Positions 23,558 through 31,878 of a DNA stretch of 33,558 nt are shown one piece after another. The notes under the pieces were generated by a model. That model was not told where the DNA came from. It made no database searches and saw nothing but the letters and a program-made list of their open reading frames with translations. Numbering within the stretch: the stretch's first letter is position 1; every line of letters starts with the position of its first letter. This DNA comes from CAZRAL01 sp964598005 (GTDB lineage Bacteria; Pseudomonadota; Gammaproteobacteria; Burkholderiales; Usitatibacteraceae), in the NCBI GenBank assembly GCA_964598005.1, contig CAZRAL010000029.1, positions 1-33,558 of the forward strand, read 5' to 3'. Position numbers and translations under genes: made by a program.

Positions 23558-24181
23558 TCACTCAGGGAAGTTCTGATTTTCAACATCGCTCAGCGATAGC
23601 GATTCGAAGTCGGCACGCGTCATGGCAAATAGCTCGGTGTCACGCAACGTACCATCCAGTTCTCGCCGTTCGCAGCGCAGCGTGGCCTCGTGCATAAACC
23701 CGGCGCGCCTGGGCACAGCTGCGCTGCGGGCATTTTTGCTGCTGCACATGATGGTGACCCGCTCAGCGTGAAAAAAGCGGAAAGCAAAACGGGTAATCAG
23801 TTTTACCGCTTCAGTAACATAGCCTTGGCCTTCGGCATCAGCGCAGACCCAGTAGCCAATCTCCAAGCTGGGCACGCTCCAGTCGATCCGGTGAAAGCCT
23901 GTGGCGCCCAATAGGCTTTCATTTTCACGTGACCAAATACCCATTACAAAATCTTCACGTAATATCCATTTTGCCTGCATACGCCGGATATATACGCGCG
24001 TATATTCCAGATCGTTATGATCCTTGACCCAAGGCATCCATGTCGACAAATGCGCCCGTGAGGTATCAATTGCTTCCCACAGCGCATCGGCATCGGCGTC
24101 TTCATACGCGCGCAAGACGATGCGCTCACCCTTCACTTCACGAGGGATGTCAAGCATTAGTGGATCAAAATGAGTATTCAT
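23558..24181 (-). CDS. GNAT family N-acetyltransferase (RimJ/RimL-like)
   Basis: A 207-residue GNAT protein closest in form to the RimJ/RimL ribosomal protein N-acetyltransferases: ERIVLRAYEDADADALWEAI at the N-terminus, GATGFHRIDW, the LEIGYWVCADAEGQGYVTEA acetyl-CoA-binding segment at about 107-126, and a C-terminal RRAGFMHEATLRCER. The substrate cannot be read from sequence. The start overlaps the glyS stop as ATGA and the end is 6 bp before gmhB, so it is embedded in the glyS-gmhB operon, where most betaproteobacteria have no such gene as far as I know. Confidence 0.88.
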   Translation of the reverse strand: MNTHFDPLMLDIPREVKGERIVLRAYEDADADALWEAIDTSRAHLSTWMPWVKDHNDLEYTRVYIRRMQAKWILREDFVMGIWSRENESLLGATGFHRIDWSVPSLEIGYWVCADAEGQGYVTEAVKLITRFAFRFFHAERVTIMCSSKNARSAAVPRRAGFMHEATLRCERRELDGTLRDTELFAMTRADFESLSLSDVENQNFPE

Positions 24182-26283
24182 GCGGCGAGCCTGGAGAGAT
24201 CAGCTACTTTGTTCATCAAATTGTGTAAATCGTTCAGCAAAGCCAGCCGGTTGGTTCGTAGCACGGTATCGTCTGCATTCACCATGACGGCCTCAAAAAA
24301 AGCATCCACGGGCGTTTTCAGCGGCGCCAATTGAGTCAGGGCGCCCGTAAAATCCTTTGCGGCAAAGGCTTGATCGAATTTGGGTTTGGCTTGTTGCATG
24401 GCTTTAAACAAGGCGTGTTCAGCTGAATCTTTGAAATGAGCGGGTTGAACGGATCCCGCCGGGACTTCGGCCTTCTTTAAAATATTGCCAATGCGTTTAT
24501 TCGCAGCCGCCAGGCTCTCCGCCTCCGGTAATCGGGAGAAGGCGCGCACCGCTTGCAGTAGCAAAGGCGCCCAATGTACGCCGGGGGTGAGATGGGCCAT
24601 CACGGCTTCCACTTCATTGACGGTGTAGCCCTGGTCGCGCAGCAGCCCGCGTAGACGGTCTTGCAGGAAAGATTCCAGCGCCGCATGGGCGGGCTCGATT
24701 AGCCCTGCGGGGAAAACACGAAAGGCAATTTCAATCAGTTTTTGGAGTGGCAGGGCCAATTGCTTTTCCATCACGATACGCAACACTCCCAGTGCATGGC
24801 GGCGCAGTGCAAACGGATCTTTATCTCCCGTGGGCTGCTGACCAATGCCGAATAAGCCCGCCAGTGTTTCCAGTTTGTCGGCCAACGCAACGGCAATAGC
24901 GACGGGCTGTTCAGGCAATTTGTCACCAGCAAATCGTGGCTGGTAGTGCTGCTGTATCGCCTCCGCAACCGGCTGCGCTTCGCCATCGTGCAGGGCATAG
25001 TAGCGGCCCATGATGCCTTGCAATTCGGGAAATTCGCCCACCATATCGGTCAACAAATCCGCCTTGGCCAGCATGGCGGCGCGGGCTGCCTGCTCGGGGT
25101 TGGCGTCGATCAATACCGCGATTTCAGTTGCCAGTTTTTTGACCCGTTCCATGCGTTCGTGTTGATTGCCCAGTTTATTGTGATAGACCACTTGTGCCAG
25201 CTTGGGTATGCGGGCTTCCAAACGTGTTTTTTTATCGGTTTCAAAGAAAAATTGCGCATCAGCCAGTCGCGGCCGCACCACGCGCTGGTTGCCCTCGATC
25301 ACCTGTTGCGGATTATCGAGGCGCATGTTGCTCACGATGCAAAAACGGCTGGAAAGCGAGCCATCGGCAAAAAATAACGGGAAATATTTCTGGTTTAATT
25401 TCATGGTGAGGATCAGGCATTCTGCAGGCACGCTCAGGTACTCGGCCTCGAACTGCCCCACATACACGGCGGGCCGCTCGACCAGTGCGGTGACTTCATC
25501 GAGCAGCGACGCGTAATCTTCACCCGCGCCCAGCGTGGTGCCGCACTCTTCGGCGCGCTCGAACAGCAAGCGTTCGATGGCGTGGCGGCGTTTGTCGAAA
25601 GAGGCGATGATGGCCCCTTCACGCTCCAGCCGCGCTTCGTATTCATCGGCGTGATTTAAAACAATGTCTGCCGCACCCTGAAAACGATGCCCGTGCGTGG
25701 TGCGCCCCGCCCTCAGTCCCAGGGCTTGAACCGGGACGATTTCTGCACCATGCAGCGCGATCAGGCCGTGCACCGGGCGAACAAATTGAACCGAGGTTTC
25801 ACCATCGGCAAGCTGATAGCGCATCACTTTCGGCACCGGCAAGGCCGCAATCGCCTCGGCGAGCGTTTGCTGCAAAGCGGCAGCTAAGTTCAGCGGCTTT
25901 TCAGTCACGTTGACGTACAACGCGGCGGCCTTGCCTTCGCCCCGGCTTTCAAGCTGGTCGGCGGGCAAATTCGGCAAGCCCAGCGCCTGCAGTTTTTTCT
26001 GCAGCGCTGGCGTGGGCTGCCCATTTGCATCCAATCCAATCGATACCGGCATCAACTTGTGTTCGATTTCCTGCGCCATGGATTCGCTGCGTACAGCGGG
26101 AATCCACGCAGCCAACCGCCGGGGGCTGGAAAACACGACCGTATCTTGCGACGATGCGTCTTTCAGACCGCGTTTTATCAAGCCGCTGGTTAATTTTTCA
26201 GCAAAGGCATTGCCCAGTATTTTTAATGCCTTGGGCGGCAATTCCTCGGTAAACAGTTCGATCAGTAAATTTTCGGTTTGCAT
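24178..26283 (-). CDS. glyS: Glycyl-tRNA synthetase beta subunit
   Basis: A 701-residue beta chain of the alpha2beta2 bacterial glycyl-tRNA synthetase, which binds and recognises tRNA-Gly. The N-terminus LLIELFTEELPPKAL, the HGHRFQG and LTMKLNQKYFPLF segments, the HD-like middle and a C-terminal anticodon-binding region (NRLALLNDLHNLMNKVADLSRL) are all in place. The length agrees with the family (about 690). It lies 60 bp after glyQ. Confidence 0.97.
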   Translation of the reverse strand: MQTENLLIELFTEELPPKALKILGNAFAEKLTSGLIKRGLKDASSQDTVVFSSPRRLAAWIPAVRSESMAQEIEHKLMPVSIGLDANGQPTPALQKKLQALGLPNLPADQLESRGEGKAAALYVNVTEKPLNLAAALQQTLAEAIAALPVPKVMRYQLADGETSVQFVRPVHGLIALHGAEIVPVQALGLRAGRTTHGHRFQGAADIVLNHADEYEARLEREGAIIASFDKRRHAIERLLFERAEECGTTLGAGEDYASLLDEVTALVERPAVYVGQFEAEYLSVPAECLILTMKLNQKYFPLFFADGSLSSRFCIVSNMRLDNPQQVIEGNQRVVRPRLADAQFFFETDKKTRLEARIPKLAQVVYHNKLGNQHERMERVKKLATEIAVLIDANPEQAARAAMLAKADLLTDMVGEFPELQGIMGRYYALHDGEAQPVAEAIQQHYQPRFAGDKLPEQPVAIAVALADKLETLAGLFGIGQQPTGDKDPFALRRHALGVLRIVMEKQLALPLQKLIEIAFRVFPAGLIEPAHAALESFLQDRLRGLLRDQGYTVNEVEAVMAHLTPGVHWAPLLLQAVRAFSRLPEAESLAAANKRIGNILKKAEVPAGSVQPAHFKDSAEHALFKAMQQAKPKFDQAFAAKDFTGALTQLAPLKTPVDAFFEAVMVNADDTVLRTNRLALLNDLHNLMNKVADLSRLAA

Positions 26284-26343
26284 ATTTTTTGTGCCCGCTT
26301 CTGGGGCAAGTCACGTGAGTCGGGCTGCTATATCAGTGCTATA

Positions 26344-27291
26344 TCAGGCTGCTTTTTGTCCGGCCTGCTTCGCGACAGGCCGCATCGGAAACCCCAACCG
26401 CTCACGCGATTCGTAATAACTTTGTGCAACGGCACGCGCCAGGTTACGAATGCGGCCAATGTACGCCGCGCGCTCCGTCACCGAAATCGCGCCATGCGCA
26501 TCCAGCAAATTAAACGTATGCGCCGCTTTCAGTACCTGCTCATAGGCTGGCAAGGCGAGGTGCGCCTCCATCAGGCGTTTGGCGCCACGTTCATAATCCG
26601 CAAAATGTTGTAACAGACTCGGCACATCGGAGTATTCAAAATTGTAAGCCGATTGCTCGACCTCGTTCTGATGGTAGACATCCCCGTAGGTCAAGACGCG
26701 TTCTACACCATTCTCTTGCCAGGTCGTCCAAATGAGATCGTAGACATTTTCCTTATTCTGCAAATACATCGCCAGACGTTCGAGGCCGTAAGTAATTTCA
26801 CCGGTAATGGGATTGCATTCCAGCCCACCCACCTGCTGAAAATAGGTAAATTGCGTGACTTCCATCCCGTTCAGCCAGACTTCCCAGCCCAATCCCCATG
26901 CGCCAAGCGTGGGATTTTCCCAATCGTCTTCCACAAAACGCACGTCATTTTTTTTAAGGTCGAGGCCCAATGCTTCAAGCGAACCCAGATAAAGTTCGAG
27001 GATATTGGTTGGCGAAGGCTTCAATACCACCTGAAATTGATAGTAATGCTGCAAACGATTCGGATTGTCGCCATAGCGCCCGTCCTTGGGGCGGCGCGAA
27101 GGCTGCACATAGGCCGCCCGCCACGGCTCCGGGCCCAAGGCGCGCAGGAAAGTAGCCGTATGCGACGTGCCCGCACCGACTTCCATATCATAAGGTTGCA
27201 ACATGGCGCAGCCTTGTTGATCCCAATAATGCTGTAACTTCAAAATCAATTGCTGGAAAGCGAGCAGCGGACGGTCAGCGTGAGAAGACAT
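26344..27291 (-). CDS. glyQ: Glycyl-tRNA synthetase alpha subunit
   Basis: A 315-residue class II synthetase subunit that activates glycine. The family start FQQLILKLQHYWDQQGCA, the GAGTSHTATFLRALGPEPW and QPSRRPKDGRYGDNPNRLQHYYQFQV segments and FTYFQQVGG are almost invariant in GlyQ. I use ATG 27291; an in-frame TTG at 27303 is possible. A TATAAT on the minus strand at 27313-27318 suggests a promoter with a very short leader. Upstream, where lnt would end in the ancestral operon, a decayed methyltransferase gene lies on the opposite strand. Confidence 0.97.
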   Translation of the reverse strand: MSSHADRPLLAFQQLILKLQHYWDQQGCAMLQPYDMEVGAGTSHTATFLRALGPEPWRAAYVQPSRRPKDGRYGDNPNRLQHYYQFQVVLKPSPTNILELYLGSLEALGLDLKKNDVRFVEDDWENPTLGAWGLGWEVWLNGMEVTQFTYFQQVGGLECNPITGEITYGLERLAMYLQNKENVYDLIWTTWQENGVERVLTYGDVYHQNEVEQSAYNFEYSDVPSLLQHFADYERGAKRLMEAHLALPAYEQVLKAAHTFNLLDAHGAISVTERAAYIGRIRNLARAVAQSYYESRERLGFPMRPVAKQAGQKAA

Positions 27292-27312
27292 GAGAGCAGT
27301 CAAAATGGAAAG

Positions 27313-27320
27313 ATTATAAT
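27313..27320. promoter_or_regulatory. Bidirectional -10-like ATTATAAT between glyQ and the methyltransferase remnant
   Basis: ATTATAAT contains TATAAT on both strands (minus 27313-27318, plus 27315-27320). On the minus strand it is 21 bp before the glyQ ATG, on the plus strand 32 bp before the remnant's ATG at 27353. No convincing -35 hexamers are seen for either. Confidence 0.35.
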
Positions 27321-27352
27321 TTTACGTGGTTCAGTCCTGCCTGAGAAAATTA

Positions 27353-27903
27353 ATGACGCAAAATGCCCCTACCTCCACCCCCAGGCCAGAGAATGGCTAT
27401 GTGTGGGAACGTTGCCTGAATATTTCCGGTGCGGATCATAGCGTTTATATGGATCACTTCAATCCAAAATTACTGGATGTGTTGGCCCATACGCCCCGCA
27501 CGCTGCTTGATATTGGATGCGGCGGGGGAATATTGGGGAACGTGGTGAAATCTCCAACGATGCGCAGGTTATTTTGAGTATTCCCAACTCGCGCAATCTC
27601 AATCTTGTCACGGCATTAGTGGATCAAGGATCATGGACTTATGCTGAAAAAGGATTGCTGGATATCACCCATATCCGCTTTTTTACCTTGAAAGAAATCG
27701 CTGCATTTTTAAGCCAGACCGGATATCACATCGAGCGCGTCGATCATTTTATTAATAGTGGCTTTGAAAATTTGCTGGAACAAAGCAAGCACAAGAAAGA
27801 AATAAACATTCGCAGTGGACGGTTTTCGCTGGAAGGCCTGTCCTATCAGGAGCTCATCGAATTATGTACGTGGCAATTTTTTATCCGGGCGCGGCCGATT
27901 TAG
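27353..27903 (+). pseudogene. Class I SAM methyltransferase remnant with internal deletion
   Basis: Two pieces of one methyltransferase in different frames. The first (from ATG 27353) reads to the SAM-binding motif TLLDIGCGGGILG (codons ending about 27540) and then runs to a stop at 27577 in nonsense. The second, entered at about 27540, continues as ISNDAQVILSIPNSRNL, then WTYAEKGLLDITHIRFFT and LSQTGYHIERVDHFI to the stop at 27901-27903. The usual 60-80 residues between motif I and the SIPN strand are missing, so an internal deletion has also shifted the frame. The intact form resembles Methyltransf_23-type enzymes often found with glycosyltransferase genes. It stands on the opposite strand between lnt and glyQ. 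Confidence 0.85.
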
Positions 27904-27917
27904 TGAGACGCATAAAA

Positions 27918-29498
27918 TCATTTATTTGCGATCAACACATTTTTTCTTTTGCCCAGCCACCAGCCCGTTAAAAGCGCAAAAAAAACAATCGCTAAAATCG
28001 GCCCGTCGCCCCAGCGTGCATAAGGCGTCAACCCTTGACGGGGAATAGCCTCAACATCCAGTTTCCCGCGAGTAAATTGTGGCAACGCCTTGACGATAAT
28101 ACCGCGTTCGTTGACAGCCGCTGTCAAGCCGGTGTTGGTGGCGCGCAACATCCAGCGCGAGGTTTCCAAAGCGCGCATTTGTGAGAATTGCGCGTGCTGG
28201 CTGGCCGCCAGTGATCGTCCATACCACGCCATATTGCTTACATTGACCAGCAATTCCGCCTCGGGCAGTGCGCGTGCAATTTCCGCGCCGAATGTATCTT
28301 CATAGCAAATATTGACGGCCACCCGATGGCCGGCAACGTGCATGGGCGCTTGTTTTGCACTGCCGGGAGTGAAGCCGGCTAGTGGTATCTGCAGCCATTG
28401 ATAAATCCACGAAAATGCAGGCGGGACAAATTCACCAAAAGCGACCAGATGGTGTTTGGTGTATTCCTGTATCGGCGATTGCCCGAGGCTGATCACGCCG
28501 TTGAAATAAGCCAGCATGTCTGAATCGTTACCCCGAGCGCGGTGCGCCAATGGCACACCAACCAGTATGTCGCCTTGCAGGCTTTCCGCATGGCGCTTGA
28601 TTTCACCCCAATACGCTGGATTTATTTCATCGAAAAACTGGGTCAGCGCCGTTTCAGGCAGAACAATCAATCGGGCGCGGCTTTGCAAAACCAAATCGCG
28701 ATAGTTGGCTTGAGCAGCCTCGCGTTGATCGGGGCGCCATTTCAAATGCTGTTCGACATTACCTTGTAACAGTGAGACGGTAAGCGGTTGTCCCGTTGGG
28801 GCACTCCATTCGATTTGTCGAAGCAACATACCTGAAACACCAATCACCAATAACGTCGCCAGCAGCCCGGCGCGCAGTCGCCACGACAAACCGGGAGCAA
28901 CCAACCAAACCAAAACACCCGCCACCAGCGCGGTAAGCCAAGATAAGCCAAACGCTCCTGCCAATGGCGCATAACCCGACAACCACCCATCCGGTACTTG
29001 CGTATAACCAAGAATCAACCAGGGGAAACCCGTCAATATCCAGCCACGTAGCCATTCACAGGCAACAAACAAGGCAGGGGCCACAAGCAGCAGTAAGACG
29101 GGCTGTGTTGGTGAGCCCTTTTTCAGGTGGAGTAGCGCGCCAGCCAACGCAGGATAGAGCGATAGATAGCTGCAAAATAACAGTGTGGCCAATGCCGCCA
29201 ACAGGGCGGGCATGCCTCCATAAACATGCAGACTGACGTAGATCCACGAAACCCCGGTGAGAAATAACCCCAACCCCCAGCCCAATCCATAAGCCGCGGC
29301 GCGCCACCTGGTTTCCGCGCGCATCCACAACCAGAACAAGGTCGCCAATGTAAAAGGGGCCAGCCACCAGCAGTAAAACGGCGCGAATGACAGAACGCTC
29401 AGGCTGCCCGCAGCGATTGCCAAGGCAAGGTGACGAAAAAAAATGGATTTCACTAACGCTGGAGTAAAACTGTTGGTGGAAGATGAACCGGAATGCAC
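27918..29498 (-). CDS. lnt: Apolipoprotein N-acyltransferase
   Basis: A 526-residue inner-membrane enzyme that adds the third acyl chain to bacterial lipoproteins. About eight hydrophobic helices (roughly 20-230 and one at the C-terminus, about 500-518) surround a nitrilase-like periplasmic domain. The catalytic triad is visible as E282 (LPETALTQF), K348 (EYTKHHLVAFGEFVP) and C398 (VNICYEDTFG). The start is GTG 29498, directly after the corC stop codon (TAGGTG), with GGAG only 3 bp away; GTG 29453 is an alternative. It belongs to the miaB-phoH-ybeY-corC-lnt operon. Confidence 0.96.
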   Translation of the reverse strand: MHSGSSSTNSFTPALVKSIFFRHLALAIAAGSLSVLSFAPFYCWWLAPFTLATLFWLWMRAETRWRAAAYGLGWGLGLFLTGVSWIYVSLHVYGGMPALLAALATLLFCSYLSLYPALAGALLHLKKGSPTQPVLLLLVAPALFVACEWLRGWILTGFPWLILGYTQVPDGWLSGYAPLAGAFGLSWLTALVAGVLVWLVAPGLSWRLRAGLLATLLVIGVSGMLLRQIEWSAPTGQPLTVSLLQGNVEQHLKWRPDQREAAQANYRDLVLQSRARLIVLPETALTQFFDEINPAYWGEIKRHAESLQGDILVGVPLAHRARGNDSDMLAYFNGVISLGQSPIQEYTKHHLVAFGEFVPPAFSWIYQWLQIPLAGFTPGSAKQAPMHVAGHRVAVNICYEDTFGAEIARALPEAELLVNVSNMAWYGRSLAASQHAQFSQMRALETSRWMLRATNTGLTAAVNERGIIVKALPQFTRGKLDVEAIPRQGLTPYARWGDGPILAIVFFALLTGWWLGKRKNVLIANK

Positions 29499-30368
29499 CT
29501 ACTCCGGCTGAATTTCCTCTACGGCATTTTGTTTTTCAACGATCAGCGAATGGATTTTGCGGCTGTCTGCACGCAATACGGTAAAGGAGAATCCATCGAA
29601 TTCAATCTGTTCCCCACGCTTGGGAACATGCCCAAAGCGTTGTACCACTGCGCCGCCTATCGTGGCTACCTCTTCGTCGCTGAGGTGAGTGGCAAATGCG
29701 GCGTTGAAATCAGCAATTTCGGTGATCGCCTTGACGCGAAATTTGCCGGCTTTTTCGGGAATGATATTGTCTTCGGTTTCGTCAAAATCGTATTCGTCCT
29801 CGATATCGCCAACAATTTGTTCGAGTACATCCTCAATGGTGACGAGGCCCGCCACTCCACCATATTCATCGACTACGATGGCCATGTGATTGCGGTTGGC
29901 CTTGAATTCACGCAACAGTACGTTGAGGCGTTTCGCTTCAGGCACAAATACAGCCGGGCGCAACATGTCGCGTACATCAAATTGATCATCGCCCGCGTAA
30001 TAGCGCAGCAAATCCTTGGCTAACAAAATACCGATCACATTGTCGCGATTATCGGCATACACCGGGAAACGCGAGTGCGCGGTTTGCATGACAAACGGAA
30101 TGAACGCTTCGGGACTATCCGCGACATCAATCATATCCATCTGCGAGCGTGGGATCATTACATCGCGCGCCTGCGTATCAGAAACTTGCATAACTCCCTC
30201 AATCATGGCCAGCGCTTCGGCATCGAGTAACTGGCGCTCATAGGCAGAATGAAGCAGCTCGACCAACTGGTCACGATCTTCGGGTTCGCGCAACAGGAGC
30301 GAGGAAAGGCGCTCCAGGAGGGTACGTTTGGGTGAAACGGGTTTGGGTGAAGCGGAGAAGTCGTCCAT
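29499..30368 (-). CDS. corC: CorC/HlyC family CBS-domain protein (YbeX)
   Basis: A 289-residue cytoplasmic protein with two CBS domains (about 72-130 and 137-190; VMIPRSQMDMIDV, HMAIVVDEYGGVAGLVTIEDVLEQIVGDIEDEY) and a C-terminal CorC_HlyC domain (about 205-285) with GGAVVQRFGHVPKRGEQIEFDGFSF. It has no membrane domain, unlike the larger CNNM-type relatives. Linked to magnesium or cobalt efflux and, through its ybeY neighbour, to ribosome and RNA homeostasis; the exact role is unsettled. It lies 29 bp after ybeY and abuts lnt. Confidence 0.93.
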   Translation of the reverse strand: MDDFSASPKPVSPKRTLLERLSSLLLREPEDRDQLVELLHSAYERQLLDAEALAMIEGVMQVSDTQARDVMIPRSQMDMIDVADSPEAFIPFVMQTAHSRFPVYADNRDNVIGILLAKDLLRYYAGDDQFDVRDMLRPAVFVPEAKRLNVLLREFKANRNHMAIVVDEYGGVAGLVTIEDVLEQIVGDIEDEYDFDETEDNIIPEKAGKFRVKAITEIADFNAAFATHLSDEEVATIGGAVVQRFGHVPKRGEQIEFDGFSFTVLRADSRKIHSLIVEKQNAVEEIQPE

Positions 30369-30397
30369 TGAATCTACTGAAAATGAGATAAGTTAAT

Positions 30398-30853
30398 TTA
30401 CCACACTGACTGGTAAGGATTGGCTATGCGCAGCACATGCAATATGCCGATCTCACGGTTTTCCATGATGGTCGCATCGCGCTTGCGTACATGGTCGTAC
30501 CCGGCCAAATGCAGCGTAGCGTGAACGGCAAGATGCGCATAATGCGCGTGCAATGGTTTGCCTTGCTCGCGTGCCTCACGCGCGACCACTGGCGCACAAA
30601 ACACGATATCGCCACAGAGTTGCTTCGCATCTGGAGCGTGATAAACAAATGTCAAAACATTGGTCGCATAGTCCCGCTTGCGATAGGTCTGGTTGAGTCT
30701 CCTGCCCTCCGCTGCATTGACTACACGCAAGGTTACGTCCGCATCCTGCTCAAGCGCTGCGCGGATCCACTTGCGGAAGGCCGGCTTGTCCGGGATACCC
30801 GGCAAACGACTGGCTGATTGCAAAGTAAGCGAAAGCCGTGGCACAGCACTCAC
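30398..30853 (-). CDS. ybeY: Endoribonuclease YbeY
   Basis: A 151-residue zinc-dependent endoribonuclease active in 16S rRNA 3'-end maturation and ribosome quality control. The metal site HATLHLAGYDH gives H111, H115 and H121; NQTYRKRDYATNVLTF and GDIVFC are the other family signatures. The start is GTG 30853, overlapping the phoH stop as GTGA. The phoH-ybeY-corC order is the standard one. Confidence 0.95.
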   Translation of the reverse strand: MSAVPRLSLTLQSASRLPGIPDKPAFRKWIRAALEQDADVTLRVVNAAEGRRLNQTYRKRDYATNVLTFVYHAPDAKQLCGDIVFCAPVVAREAREQGKPLHAHYAHLAVHATLHLAGYDHVRKRDATIMENREIGILHVLRIANPYQSVW

Positions 30854-31878
30854 AAACGTTTGGCTCGTCCGTATGTTTCATAAGCCGTCACAATCTCCTG
30901 CACCAGTGGATGGCGCACGACATCTTCGGCCTGGAATACCGTAAACGCAATGCGATCCACATGCTGCAGCACATTGCGCGCATCGATCAAACCACTGGTT
31001 TGCCCCGTTCGCAGATCGATTTGCGTCACATCGCCGGTAATCACAGCCTTGGTGCCAAAACCAATGCGGGTCAGAAACATTTTCATCTGTTCGGGGGTGG
31101 TGTTTTGCGCTTCGTCGAGAATAATAAAGGAATGGTTGAGCGTGCGGCCGCGCATAAAAGCCAACGGTGCGACTTCGATCTGATTGCGCTCAAACATGCG
31201 ATTGACTTTATCGAAGCCGGCAAGATCGTAGAGCGCATCATAAAGCGGACGAAGATAGGGATCGACCTTTTGCGACAGGTCACCCGGCAGAAACCCCAAA
31301 CGCTCGCCCGCCTCGACCGCCGGGCGCGTCAACACAATGCGTTTCACCAAATCGCGCTCAAACGCATCAACCGCCACCGCTACCGCCAGATAGGTTTTCC
31401 CCGTTCCTGCAGGGCCAACGCCAAAGGTAATATCGTGTTCCTGCATCTGCCGGATATACTGGGCCTGGCGGGCGGTTCGTGCGCGCAGATCCTGCCGCTT
31501 GGTATAAAGCGTGATTCCTTCGTCGTCATCATCATCATCATCATCATCAGCGGCTGCAGGTCGCAACTGCTTTTGCGTATGTTTTTGCGTATGTTTTTGT
31601 GTATGCTTTTGCGTATGCGTCAATTCGATGAGGCCAAGCTGGACTTCTTCAAGGGAGAGGTTATCGTTTGCGGCTGAATAAAATTTACCCAGCGCCTTGA
31701 CCGCCATCTCGGCCTTGTCGCGCTCACCTGAAATATTAAAACGTTCACCACGCCGTGAAATAGAGACATCGAGCACGGCCTCGATGCGGCGCAAATTTTC
31801 ATCAAATGCGCCGCACAGCGTTGCCAAACGCCGGTTATCAACCGGCGTAAAGTTGATTTCGAGCAACGTGTTTTTCAC
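30850..31878 (-). CDS. phoH: PhoH-like ATPase (YbeZ) with low-complexity linker
   Basis: A 342-residue PhoH-family protein with an N-terminal KH-like region (about 1-80) and a P-loop ATPase/helicase-like domain: Walker A GPAGTGKT at 155-162, Walker B FIILDEAQNTTPEQM, and GDVTQIDL. It works with YbeY in RNA metabolism in related systems. The linker between the two parts is unusual: HTQK four times (88-103) and nine aspartates in a row (111-119), both encoded by tandem DNA repeats. The start is GTG 31878, overlapping the miaB stop as GTGA. Confidence 0.95.
   Translation of the reverse strand: MKNTLLEINFTPVDNRRLATLCGAFDENLRRIEAVLDVSISRRGERFNISGERDKAEMAVKALGKFYSAANDNLSLEEVQLGLIELTHTQKHTQKHTQKHTQKQLRPAAADDDDDDDDDEGITLYTKRQDLRARTARQAQYIRQMQEHDITFGVGPAGTGKTYLAVAVAVDAFERDLVKRIVLTRPAVEAGERLGFLPGDLSQKVDPYLRPLYDALYDLAGFDKVNRMFERNQIEVAPLAFMRGRTLNHSFIILDEAQNTTPEQMKMFLTRIGFGTKAVITGDVTQIDLRTGQTSGLIDARNVLQHVDRIAFTVFQAEDVVRHPLVQEIVTAYETYGRAKRL
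31521..31549. repeat. Trinucleotide repeat encoding Asp9 in phoH
   Basis: Two GTC units and seven ATC units on the + strand (GAT and GAC on the coding strand) encode nine aspartates. The run is nearly pure, and unit gain or loss would keep the reading frame. Confidence 0.85.
31571..31618. repeat. 12-bp tandem repeat encoding (HTQK)4 in phoH
   Basis: Four units of TTTTGCGTATG plus T or C: 31571-31582, 31583-31594, 31595-31606 (TGTG in place of TGCG) and 31607-31618. On the coding strand each gives His-Thr-Gln-Lys. The unit length is a multiple of three, so copy-number change would alter linker length without a frameshift. It is only 21 bp from the aspartate repeat. Confidence 0.9.

Noticed and set aside
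31571..31618. Short tandem repeats as a CRISPR array
   Set aside because: Units are contiguous 12-mers with no spacers and lie in the coding frame of phoH.
30838..31677. Open frame of 279 codons on the + strand inside phoH
   Set aside because: Antisense to phoH; its Ile-rich and Arg-Met-rich blocks are only the complement of the Asp and HTQK repeats.
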